Below, piece by piece: positions 23,820 through 33,007 of a DNA stretch of 33,489 nt (positions are counted from its first letter, which is position 1; each line of letters begins with the position of its first letter). The translations under genes were made by a program, and so were the position numbers. The notes beneath the pieces were generated by a model. It made no database searches. It was not told the origin of the DNA and saw nothing but the letters and a program-made list of their open reading frames with translations. This DNA comes from Saccoglossus kowalevskii (Eukaryota; Hemichordata; Enteropneusta; Harrimaniidae), in the NCBI RefSeq assembly GCF_000003605.2, contig NW_003132850.1, positions 361,605 to 395,093 on the forward strand, read 5' to 3'.

Positions 23820-26800
23820 CTGCAATAGAAACAGATGAACAATAAATATTGATAACAATTATGTACACATACTTTATCAAAAGAATATTATTGAAATAAA
23901 TTATAATTAGTAAAATAAAATTATTTATAAATTCATATAAACAAAATGCAAACAACAAAATAGTAAACAAGTTGAAAAGTCATTCTGGGTGTGGGCATCT
24001 TGACACGAGGACCAAATATCATTTTGACGTGCTAACCCACAACAGACCTACAGGAAATGGTTACCCAGAATGCAAAGTAACTACCTACTTTGCACACTAT
24101 GGATAAACATTGACAGCAGTTTACTCTTTTCATTGAAATAAGAAGAGTCAAAAAGCATCTTTCGGTGGAACATTATTTTATGAGAACAAAAAAAATGAAT
24201 ATGATGGGGGAAAAAGAATAAATAACGTTAAGTATGTATACATTTTTATAAACAGCTATATAAAACCAAAAGTAATTACAACGTAAAATTATTTAAAAAA
24301 GTTAAATTTCATTAGCAATGTCAAGGTTTTAAAAAGATGGGAAATAAAATATGATTTTGGAAATGAAGCAAATATTGTTAAATTTTGTCAGATTTACCTC
24401 TCCATATGTGGTAAATGAATTCTCAAAGGACAGAAATGCAAAATCAGCTGTTCTATCTTTATTTAAGGAAACTTTCACTTCAAGAGTAGAAGTAAATTTA
24501 TATAATCAAAAAATAAGGTGATAATTTCTGTATTGCTCTATTTGAGACACATGTGCTCACATTAAAATCCTGTTTCATATTAACATTTCAAGTTTGATGT
24601 CAAATACCACCAACTTGTTGCCGGTTAACCCTTTCACCACCAGACTTTCTCGCCAAAATTTGTCTGCACATTTTTACCTCTTACATTCTTCAATATTTCT
24701 GGAAATGATCCCTAATTTTGGAGCCAACAGTCAAAATTTGAGCCAATTTTCAGTTTTGACTCAAAAAATGTGGCTATTTTTGTTCCAATCTTCTGAATAC
24801 AAGTGCAGACTATAAATGGGACTATTTTGTGAATTTGTGATGAAAAGAGGGAACTGGTGGTGAAAAGGTTAATGCAGTTTAATTAGGTTTATTGTGGATG
24901 TACGTCTCATAGAGCAAATACTGTATTGAATATATTACCAGTGACTGAGAATTTCATCCGATCTGGCTGAAACTGACTGTGATTTGGGTTGGCATAGTTA
25001 CGACAAAATGCCAGTACACAAATCGACAGCAGCATTGCCATAGGTCAACACCACCATGATAAATACTATTACATCACTGTTAATACACGAGGGAATTTGT
25101 TTTAACCCAGGAGAGAAATCTGACATGACACTTCATACCATAGACATGAGAGTTTAAATCTTTTCAATGTAGACTGGTGAGAGTATCCAGGTTTTGTCAA
25201 GTCCACTGTAGGCAAGAGCAATTAATGTCATGTTTATGTCAAACTTTTAACACAAAATACAGAGTTAGACAATGCCCTAAGCATACATAATTTTAAACTT
25301 GTACGGTAAGCAAAATTGCATATAAGACTCTCTGTTATACTATAAAAGATGAACTATACACTATTCAATTGTGATATTGCAGTGCCAAATATATAAAATT
25401 AATTTATTTCTGTAAAAGATAATAGTTGTACTTAATATATTGTTGGTTTTTGTCTGTGTAATGTAGAATATGTTTTATCTTTAACAGGGAGTACCCTCAG
25501 ATAGTACTTCAAAAGCAATAAGTATTACATGTATATCCTGTATAGCCATTTTGTCTCTCCTTTCAAATCTTTGAAGAATAAGTACTTCCTAGGTTAGTTG
25601 TTCTTAGCGTGCTCCCGAAGCACAATTCAAACTAGATTTAGTTCAGTGAAGTCTATGAACTGATCATAGCTAAGAGTATGTTGAAATTGAAAGGGCTTTC
25701 AACTGCAAGTTTCAGACAATGCAACTTTTAAACTATTAAACAAGATAATTCAAACATTATGAGTATGTAAAACTTTGGTAGAATGTTAAATATTACTGTG
25801 TATGGTGGAATATGTCAGCAGGTCATTTAAATAATAGTGACTATATGGTTTATAGTTATATTACTTACGTAAGTGATGACAACTTTTCAATGAGGCGGTC
25901 TTTCTTGGAAACTTTGTTGACCTGTGATAAAAGGAAACAACCAATAACTGAATGTGATAAAAGGAAACAACCAATAACTGAATGTTATAAAAGGAATCAA
26001 CCAATAACTGAATGTTATAAAAGGAATCAACCAATAACTGAATGTTATAAAAGGAATCAACCAATAACTAAATGTTATAAAAGGAATCAACCAATAACTG
26101 AATGTGATAAAAGGAATCAACCAATAACTGAATGTGATAAAAGGAAACAACCAATAACTGAATGTGATAAAAGGAATCAACCAATAACTGAATGTTATAA
26201 AAGGAATCAACCAATAACTGAATGTGATAAAAGAAATCAACCAATAACTGAATGTGATAAAAGGAATCAACCAATAACTGAATGTGATAAAAGGAATCAA
26301 CCAATAACTGAATGTGATAAAAGGAATCAACCAATAACTGAATGTGATAAAAGGAATCAACCAATAACTGAATGTGATAAAAGGAAACAACCAATAACTG
26401 AATGTGATAAAAGGAATCAACCAATAACTGAATGTGATAAAAGGAATCAACCAATAACTGAATGTTATAAAATGAATCAACCAATAACTGAATGTGATAA
26501 AAGGAATCAACCAATAACTGAATGTTATAAAAGGAATCAACCAATAACTGATTGTTATAAAAGGAATCAACCAATAACTGATTGTTATAAAAGGAATCAA
26601 CCAATAACTGATTGTTATAAAAGGAATCAACCAATAACTGAATTTGTTACCGTACTTGACCGCGTCAGCGCCCATGCCCGGGCAAGCGCCCACCCCCCAC
26701 TTTTGCAAAATTTTTATATTTGGGGTCACATTCGACAAAGCGCCCACCCCTTCAAAATGCAACTAATTTAAAACTTGGTCTTGCATAACGAATCCAGGTA

Positions 26801-29800
26801 ATCGTTTTTATATGATACAGCGTGGATATCGACCGCTGTGAACATGTTGTGAAGGCGTAGAACACGGTAACCATGCGTAAACTACGCTTCGACAATGACC
26901 TGTTAATACAAGTAAAGTGTGGTAAATATTTCATGCCATATTCAGTTTACCTCTCAAAAATGGCTACCGTAGTTACTAGTTTTTTGAAAAAAACCATGGC
27001 GTTTATTCGCTAAAATCAATTCGTACAGATCGTACTTCGACAATTCACTTCCGCATTGTGTTACCGGAAAGTCTTCGGAAATTTCCGAAGAATGGCGTCA
27101 ATACAACACAGCATTCTGATTGGTTAATAACCAACTTGACCCATTAGGTCAAAGGACGCTGCTGCAGGTAAAATCTGCAAATGCATCATGGCGAAAAGCG
27201 ATTTTCATCGAGAGTTTGCGTACGATCCAACACCTTCGTCAGTGGAGATAATATGACAATTTTGACTTCGACTGTGATCCAACAGACTCAAACGTTTTTA
27301 ATTTCGTAAATTCTGGTGGTACGTAATCAATATTGTAATAAAATATGCATATTTTTTGTGATCATTTCTGTTTCTTTATTGTGAAAATCAATGACGACTT
27401 AACTAATTTTGTAATTTGATTTTCCCTCAAAGACGTAATCTGTCACTTGATGAATAACAGTTTTCATTTGCACTATTTTTGGAGGGGGGCGCTCGGCGCT
27501 GGGCGCTAACGGGGTCGAGTACGGTAGTTAACAATGATTCTATTGATTCTTTTGAATACTCTTCAAAAGTTTTGAATTTTTAAATTGTTAACCATGTGTT
27601 TGCCATGGATCAGTGTCAGAGAAGCTAAGCTGATCGAAAATTCACAGGTACAAATTTCTTGAGTATTGTAATTTATGTTCATTTTGTGGAAGGAAAGTAG
27701 TCCACAGTAAGACAAAATAACATTTCACATTGAGTAGTAAGTATTTATATTACCTCCTCTTCATTAAGATCTCCACCTTCACTTTTTTTTTGTTCTAATA
27801 AAGTAATCTGCAAAGTTTACAAAACAATAGAAATAGTCAAATTACGGTATTTTTAAACACCAAACAGATGTATTATATAACAAGCTAAATCAAAGAAATA
27901 TTAAAATGAAATATGATAGGTAACAATTATTCCCAACTAAGAATAGAGCACGCAAGGATAATCTGGCATACCTGTTTTAGCTTCTTATTTAGCTTCCGTA
28001 CTTTTTTCTTTTTCGTTGCTTCCTGAAAACACAAGTATAGAGATGTTATACACACGAGCAAACAATAACACACCGTACAAGTCAGGTTGTGCCCAACACT
28101 TGCCAACAAAGAATCTAGTCAATTCCCACCAATACTCCATTTTCTCTATTAAAAGCACATTTAAACTCAAAATTGTATTTGGTGTATATACTGAAACATT
28201 TAAGCGCGGTAGTCGTCGCGACATTTGTGTTGATAAACATTGATTTTCCCACAACCCAATGCGTTCTTCAAATGGAAATCACAAGTATGAGGTTTGACCT
28301 GGGCGCGACTTGCACTGATTACCGACGAGGACTCCTTCGATACTTCCCAATCACATGAAATTGCCTAATTAAAGCTTGGAAATGTCTCAGTTCGTACTCG
28401 TTGATCTGCGCAACAGTCAAAGTCGCCATCTTTGTTTATATGAGACCCATATATCTCGCACATGCGCAGCGCGACGACTACCACGCTTTAAACATCTCTG
28501 TAGATTTCGCAAACACTTAAGAGTAATAAATACAGTATTGGAAGTGCAAATAAATGTAAAAATATGAATTTAGGCATTTACGCAAATGCAAGCACTACTA
28601 ACAGAGCAAATAGAGTATAGTGACATAGCATTTAGCTATTTCACCACAGGATCCCGCTTTTCATCACAAATTCACAAAACAGTCACATCCTTCGGAAGCT
28701 TGGAACAAAAATAACCAAGTTGCCTTTAGCGAAAACTGAAAATTGACTTCAATTGGTCTGTTGGGTCCAAAAATCAGGGTTCATTTCTTTAACAAGGACT
28801 TTTTTAAACGTTATTACCCACAACAAGCAATAGACTAGTAAATTAAACTATTTCAGCAATAAAAATAATTTACCTTTTCAGCTTCTTTTCTTTCTTGCAA
28901 CTGAACATCGGATAGTACATCTGCAAGATAGTTTACAATTACAAATAGTATCCCTTAACGAGTTGAATTCAGTAAGAACAAGATTGACCGTAGTCACAAT
29001 TAAACTCAACGAGGAGATACAGAAAGCAGACAGCGCTGTTATAACGTACCGGTACATACTGCCAATTACCAACTCTAAAAATGTAACCACATAATTATTT
29101 GCCAGATTTTTAAAATTTGTCTTCTAGAATTCCAACTGATCACAGAATTGTGTTTTTTTTTTAGTTTTTCATAATTTTGTCGGTCTTACATTTTTCTGCA
29201 ATAGAAATTTCAACTACAAAATTGATAAACTTCTTTTGAAAAATGAATAGAAATAAAACAATTTGATAACATTCAAGTCCTCCGGCCCATATACAACATA
29301 CATGTATCTTTGTACTCATCAACTACTGACATTTTTCTTTAGGTTCAAGTATTGTGGCAGATTTAAGCTATAATCTACAGCATTAGTGCAGACTGTGACA
29401 CATGTAAAATAAAACGAACACTGACTTACCAGTGGGTAGTGCTGAATTCACTGAAATATTCTGAGTACATGTCTCAGTCATACTAAGTGGCTCTACATAG
29501 GGCTGTACTTGCCGAACACCAATAGACTGTTGTACTCCTATGGCTTCATTAGTTGCAAATTTCTTTCCTCCAATGTGACTGATATTGCCACCTGGTCTCT
29601 TTAACAAGTCCATGATACCCCGGCCTCGACCTCTTCCCAACCCTGCACTCACAAACACCGATGTTCCATCTGGAGTTGATGAGGACCGCCGTGGCACAAC
29701 CTCTGTTGATCTATTAGAAATAGCCATGGCGTAGTTCATAGGTGCTGTCTGAGTATCTGTATTTGCCACATAATGCATTGGTGTCAAAGCAAGAGTGGTG

Positions 29801-32800
29801 GCAACTGGCAAATCCTCTGTGACCTGTGACATCCTCGGAGGAGGTGCCGACAAAGAATTGGAGCTTTTTTGAAGTTCTTCAAGTAAAGCATGCGTCGCAG
29901 CAGTTTTAGCAACTTGCCCCAAAACACTATTTGTTGCTGGTTTTTTATCAAGAGTATATAAACTTGCAATGTTATACGATGCCTTCAAGAACATGTTCTC
30001 CGTGGGAACAATACCATTCTTCTCATCATTATCGTCACCAAATATATTCGCAGCAATTTTATCAGCACCTAGAATATTGATAATAATAAATTAAGCACAT
30101 AATGCACACTAAAAACACCTGCTTTGAGTGACCTTGTGAACAAGCAAACGACCTGACATCAAATTAGCTATATCAGCAGAGCTACTAGACTTGCATACCG
30201 ACTTATTTATTTTTGGGTGTTTTTTCAATAAAATAAAAGATCATGAGAGTGTGTAAAGGGTGAAAGTATTAAAGTATGACTCATTTTGACCATACACTCT
30301 CTGTCATAATATATATAAGCATATGTGCTACTAATTTTAATAACGACAGCAAATGACACAATTTTTTTACCCTTAGCTCCAAAAGACTGCCAAACTGACA
30401 ACACACGAAAAATGTAAACAAGTGCATCCTACTTGCACTGTTCTTCTAAGTTTGAAAATCAGTACTGTGAGAAATTCCACGCTGTGTCACACACCTGTTT
30501 TCTCTACTTGTTTTTGTTGTTGCAGCACCATTGGAGTTTCCTTTGGAAGTCTCAGTGGTTTATCATTTTGAGGCCTGTCTTCTTCTGGTTGGACTGGCCT
30601 TCAAAATCAGTAACCAAATATTTATCTTTTGTTAAGATTGGAATATATTGAATATTTATCAAACTATCGTAAAACTTGTTGAAAAAGCGGCATGGAATTT
30701 TAGCGAATTGTGGTAAAATGACGTAATAGCGAAATGATGATTTAGCTAATCTCTCTTGTCATTGTTGATTTCCGGTTTTCACAATACTTGCCTGTCGCTT
30801 GCCAAAACAAATGTGCAGTTATCACCTCCATAAAAACAAAGCAAAACTGTCAAGTGTAATTAGGAAGCGACTCAAATTTGGCCATTTTGAATTTATAATA
30901 AAGTCATTAGCGACATCTTGAATTAGCGAATTAGTTTTCTCGCTAAAAAGACATGCTTGCGAAACAGACATGTTTTACAGTATACAGAAAGAGCAGGAAT
31001 TGAAATTCCTTGAATTCTCCACATGGAACATCAACTTTCTGATTCAGTGAAAATCTTGAAACTGGTTTAAGTGCAAAAAATAAACATTATGAAAAAGAAG
31101 ATAATCAATTCGCCACACACATTTAAAAAATTCTGCAATATTAATTATATAAATCACTCACAGCCCTTGAGCCCGCCTCCTGGCTTCTTCTATTAAGTTA
31201 TTGTGATACCTTTTACGCTCTGCGTTAGTCATCCAATCACTGAAGTAAGACGATACAAAACATGTAAATATACAACTATAAATGCAAGTGAAAAAAGTGG
31301 CTTTACACAGGATTTGAACCATGGACCTCAAGATTACATACATATTGAGAAAATTAATGTAAAGACAGGTATTCAAATCCATAAAGTACAATATGTGAAT
31401 TTTGAACAGCAGTCTCTCTGATACGAGAAGACAGCGTGCAGGTTATAACATAGCCCTGGAAATGCAATCAAATTCTCTCGTTTTGGCGATGAGGTAACAA
31501 ATTCTCAGCAGGCATACAGATGACATCCAGAAGTAGTTTACACATGAATATCAGTACTGTGCATTCTACACAGACAGTATACTGTATTTAAAACAGGTAA
31601 AAATCTAAGCATCATATCAAAAGACCATCAAATCATCTCCATGTTTGCTGCTTCACAAAGAAATACAAGTTAATACTTACACACTCATAGTAGATGGTTG
31701 GACATTATTTGATCCGTACATGTGTGTCTGGTTTTCATCTGTAAAATAGATGTCTAGTATTGGCTGACTATTTTTTTGCTTTTCATTTACACATGTACAT
31801 ACAGTACTTTCATTTAAAAGCCATGAATGAGACATTTGTCTCCTCATGCAAGAGTGCTTTCTGGTCATGGCTTAAAAGATTACATAAAAATATAAGCATC
31901 ATATTTTGATCGATAAGTAAAGCATGCACTGATCAGTCTATTACCATAATTATTCATATGATTGATCCAGTGCAGTATAAATACACTGTTTTTGTGCACT
32001 TCTAATGGAGCAAATAAAGTGATCAGAAATGATAAAATTCATCAACTTAATTACTGGTCCTGGTAAATTACAGAGGTGTTTCTATGGTCAAAAGTAGTAA
32101 TATTTTAAATGATCCAGCATACAATTCTGTTTATATGCATTGTTATTGGAGATACACTTCTAATAGAGCAAATACAGCAGCAATGCTTTGTGTTCAAATT
32201 TGGGGTCATCAAATAACGTTCATCTTTGCTCAAACCAATTGAAAGAGTTACAGTTTGTAGACTTTCTTGAATAGTAACTTCATTGAAGTTGTGTTAATGG
32301 CGGATACATGCAGATCAACGCAACCTACCTAAGTCCCAGTTTTCTTCTGGCTCTGGCATTTCCCACTCAGGGTTATGGTACGGCGGTACATCTGTATTGC
32401 CTTTGAATAGACTACCACTACTGCCAATACCTTGCTGGTGGATTATATCATTCTCTATCACAGCTTTATCCGGACAGTTACAAATATGATGCCGGAAGAG
32501 ATGGTGCTCTATAATGTGACGAGCATTGAATGGACACGTGTCCATTCTTTTAGTAGGATGGTTCTGAGATAAAGAGTCATGCAGTACATAATGAGTATGT
32601 AATTACACACAGGCATGGCATTGAAACGATAAGTGACAACATAGAATAAACGCATTATTACATCATATAAATCAAAGAAAGCTTAGAAAAGAACTCCTGT
32701 GTGCTGGGAGAACAGTACAGCTCAAAACTTGTTTACCAAATTGTTAGCTGTGCATTAACGTGATGTTAATTTTGCGATTTTGCGTTAACAGTCTCAATGC

Positions 32801-33007
32801 ACGTTAGCACATAGGTAACGTGCCAGGGTGTCAACATACTCCAGTGAAAATAAAGTATTTTACAGTACTTACTTTTTTACATTTCATAATATGATAAGGA
32901 AAGCGTTTAGATGCGACCCGATGGATGGGGTCGTATGGACAGACTAAAAACTCCTCTGGATCTATATCGGTCCTTGAAGCAATTCGGTGATAATTTCCAG
33001 AAGACAT
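23805..33007 (-). CDS. gtsf1: GTSF1-like protein: two CHHC zinc fingers plus long RG-containing tail (multi-exon)
   Basis: Nine coding exons on the minus strand join in phase: 33007-32873, 32563-32329, 31738-31681, 31239-31162, 30598-30495, 30068-29430, 28920-28874, 28022-27972 and 27807-27754, giving 467 residues. A tenth exon from 23819 is likely. Finger 1 is C23-x5-H29-x9-H39-x3-C43 and finger 2 is C55-x5-H61-x9-H71-x3-C75, the exact spacing of the CHHC (U11-48K type) finger. Two tandem fingers followed by a Trp-containing acidic segment (W112, W121) is the GTSF1/Asterix layout. From family knowledge, these proteins bind PIWI proteins in germ cells and support piRNA-guided silencing or slicing, with the fingers contacting RNA. 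Known vertebrate and fly members are about 150-170 residues, so the remaining 340 residues are unusual. The tail carries GLGRGRGRG, a possible arginine-methylation and Tudor-binding motif, and a charged helical end. The fingers are very secure; the exact 3' end is not. Confidence 0.88.
24625..24872. mobile_element. piggyBac-like MITE, complete
   Basis: TTAA-flanked inverted ends read TTAACCCTTTCACCACCAG (left) and, as the complement, TTAACCTTTTCACCACCAG (right). The 248-bp length, TTAA target and CC start are typical of piggyBac-derived MITEs. It lies in the large last intron of the GTSF1-like gene. No coding capacity. Confidence 0.85.
25921..26640. repeat. 24-copy, 30-bp minisatellite
   Basis: The unit AATGTGATAAAAGGAATCAA followed by CCAATAACTG repeats 24 times with no insertion or deletion. 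Variation is confined to a few sites, mainly TGTGATAA versus TGTTATAA and GGAAAC versus GGAATC. Because 30 is divisible by three, several frames on both strands stay open and mimic proteins of 190-320 residues. It lies in an intron of the GTSF1-like gene, so I treat these frames as non-coding. Confidence 0.97.
26648..27526. mobile_element. 0.88-kb inverted-repeat DNA element with TA borders
   Basis: The left end TACCGTACTTGACCGCGTCA (then GCGCCCA) and the complement of the right end, TACCGTACTCGACCCCGTTA (then GCGCCCA), match at all but three positions. TA at each edge suggests a Tc1/mariner-type target. The ends are GC-rich (repeated GCGCCCA motifs) in an AT-rich intron. It begins only a few bases after the minisatellite ends. 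A perfect 18-bp palindrome lies inside at 27073-27090. Confidence 0.8.
27073..27090. repeat. Perfect 18-bp palindrome inside the 0.88-kb element
   Basis: CTTCGGAAATTTCCGAAG equals its complement. It is followed by an inverted CCAAT box (GATTGGTTAATAACCAAC), which is itself partly palindromic. Confidence 0.85.
27754..27807 (-). CDS. gtsf1: GTSF1-like exon 9
   Basis: The acceptor AAACTTTGCAG and donor GTAATA bound 18 codons in phase 0: ITLLEQKKSEGGDLNEEE. The charge switches from basic to acidic. If the donor is not used, translation would stop three codons later (E-V-I-stop), giving an alternative end of the protein. Confidence 0.65.
27972..28022 (-). CDS. gtsf1: GTSF1-like exon 8 (lysine-rich)
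   Basis: The acceptor GTGTTTTCAG and donor GTATGC bound 17 codons in phase 0. The peptide EATKKKKVRKLNKKLKQ is strongly basic and could act as a nuclear localisation or RNA-contacting segment. That is inference from composition. Confidence 0.7.
28199..28492. mobile_element. MITE with GGTAGTCGTCGCG ends
   Basis: The left end TTTAAGCGCGGTAGTCGTCG and the complement of the right end, TTTAAAGCGTGGTAGTCGTC, are inverted repeats of about 23 bases. It lies in the intron between exons 7 and 8 of the GTSF1-like gene. The terminal block relates it to the elements at 14852, 15674 and 16474. Confidence 0.82.
28632..28790. mobile_element. Decayed, truncated relative of the piggyBac-like MITE
   Basis: TTTCACCACAGG, CTTTTCATCACAAATTCACA, TTGGAACAAAAATA, AACTGAAAATTG and GGGTCCAAAAATCAGGG follow the same order as the complement of 24625-24872. 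The far terminus is missing. It sits in the intron between exons 7 and 8. Confidence 0.75.
28874..28920 (-). CDS. gtsf1: GTSF1-like exon 7
   Basis: The acceptor is CTATCTTGCAG and the donor GTAAAT. The 47 bases restore phase 0 and encode DVLSDVQLQERKEAEK (the D is completed by exon 6), an acidic/basic helical segment. The following exon continues the charged pattern, which supports both. Confidence 0.7.
29430..30068 (-). CDS. gtsf1: GTSF1-like exon 6 (largest exon, RG motif)
   Basis: This exon of 639 bases runs from a TATTCTAG acceptor to a consensus GTAAGT donor and enters and leaves in phase 1. It encodes about 213 residues. They begin ADKIAANIFGDDND, pass through an Ala/Leu-rich helix-like part (VAKTAATHALLEELQ), then a Ser/Thr/Pro-rich stretch, then GLGRGRGRGIMDLLKRPGG, and end NSALPTG. 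The GRGRGRG run resembles sites of symmetric arginine dimethylation bound by Tudor proteins in the piRNA pathway. That role is inferred from the motif only. Confidence 0.82.
30495..30598 (-). CDS. gtsf1: GTSF1-like exon 5 (Pro/Gln-rich linker)
   Basis: The exon is bounded by an AG acceptor with a weak pyrimidine tract and a GTGTGT donor. It has 34 codons plus one base at each end, in phase with its neighbours. The peptide is proline- and glutamine-rich (PVQPEEDRPQND, then LQQQKQVEKT) and probably an unstructured linker. The weak acceptor makes the right boundary slightly uncertain. Confidence 0.65.
30667..30980. mobile_element. ~314-bp inverted-repeat element
   Basis: The left edge (CGTAAAAC, TGT, GC, CATG, TTTTAGCGAA in order) matches the complement of the right edge (CTGTAAAACATGTCTG ... 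GCATGTC ... TTTTAGCGAG) in imperfect form. TA dinucleotides border both sides. It lies in the intron between exons 4 and 5. Confidence 0.6.
31162..31239 (-). CDS. gtsf1: GTSF1-like exon 4 (charged helix)
   Basis: The acceptor is CGTCTTACTTCAG and the donor GTGAGT, with phases matching exons 3 and 5. It encodes DWMTNAERKRYHNN followed by LIEEARRRAQG, which should form a charged amphipathic helix or short coiled coil. Confidence 0.72.
31305..31345 (-). other. tRNA-like 3' half (B-box relic)
   Basis: On the minus strand, CTTGAGGTCCATGGTTCAAATCC contains an exact RNA polymerase III B box (GGTTCAAATCC) and resembles the variable and T arms of a tRNA. I could not build the D arm or acceptor stem, so it is not a tRNA gene. 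A tRNA-derived SINE fragment is the likeliest explanation. Confidence 0.3.
31681..31738 (-). CDS. gtsf1: GTSF1-like exon 3
   Basis: The acceptor is CTATTTTACAG and the donor GTAAGT. The exon enters in phase 1 and leaves in phase 2, encoding a short polar segment (ENQTHMYGSNNVQPSTMS). The phase agreement with both neighbours is the main support, because the sequence itself has no recognisable domain. Confidence 0.7.
31950..32180. repeat. Two diverged direct copies with an AGCAAATA motif
   Basis: TGATCCAGTGCAG ... GTGCACTTCTAATGGAGCAAATAAAG and TGATCCAGCATAC ... ATACACTTCTAATAGAGCAAATACAG follow each other about 150 bases apart in the intron between exons 2 and 3. Confidence 0.55.
32329..32563 (-). 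CDS. gtsf1: GTSF1-like exon 2 (CHHC finger 2 and Trp-containing segment)
   Basis: A TTTATCTCAG acceptor precedes 78 codons plus one base, and the donor is GTAGGT. It starts NHPTKRMDTCPFNARH, closely matching the family's linker and second finger, and ends with an acidic segment containing two tryptophans (PEWEMPEPEENWDL). In GTSF1 relatives, C-terminal tryptophans in acidic context mediate PIWI binding, so the same role is inferred here. Confidence 0.9.
32841..32867 (-). repeat. End of the short dispersed element next to a splice donor
   Basis: CCAGTGAAAATAAAGTATTTTACAGTA is the complement of the 18336 repeat start. On the minus strand the intron begins GTAAG and passes directly into TACTGTAAAATAC, so the repeat starts at about intron base 6. 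Confidence 0.7.
32873..33007 (-). CDS. gtsf1: GTSF1-like exon 1 (start codon and CHHC finger 1)
   Basis: This exon has 45 codons from ATG to a consensus GTAAGT donor (phase 0). An in-frame TGA 27 bases before the ATG (33032-33034) supports this start unless an upstream splice joins in between. It contains the complete first finger, with CPYDPIHR at the first Cys/His pair and FPYHIMKC at the second. The downstream intron begins almost at once with the end of a dispersed repeat (32841-32867). Confidence 0.9.

Noticed and set aside
25921-26640. CRISPR-like array
   Set aside because: The units are contiguous with no unique spacers, and the context is an animal intron.
25861-26762. Minus-strand frames of 67-291 codons with hydrophobic repeats
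   Set aside because: They arise from the 30-bp minisatellite period and lie in an intron; the repeats read as open in several frames.
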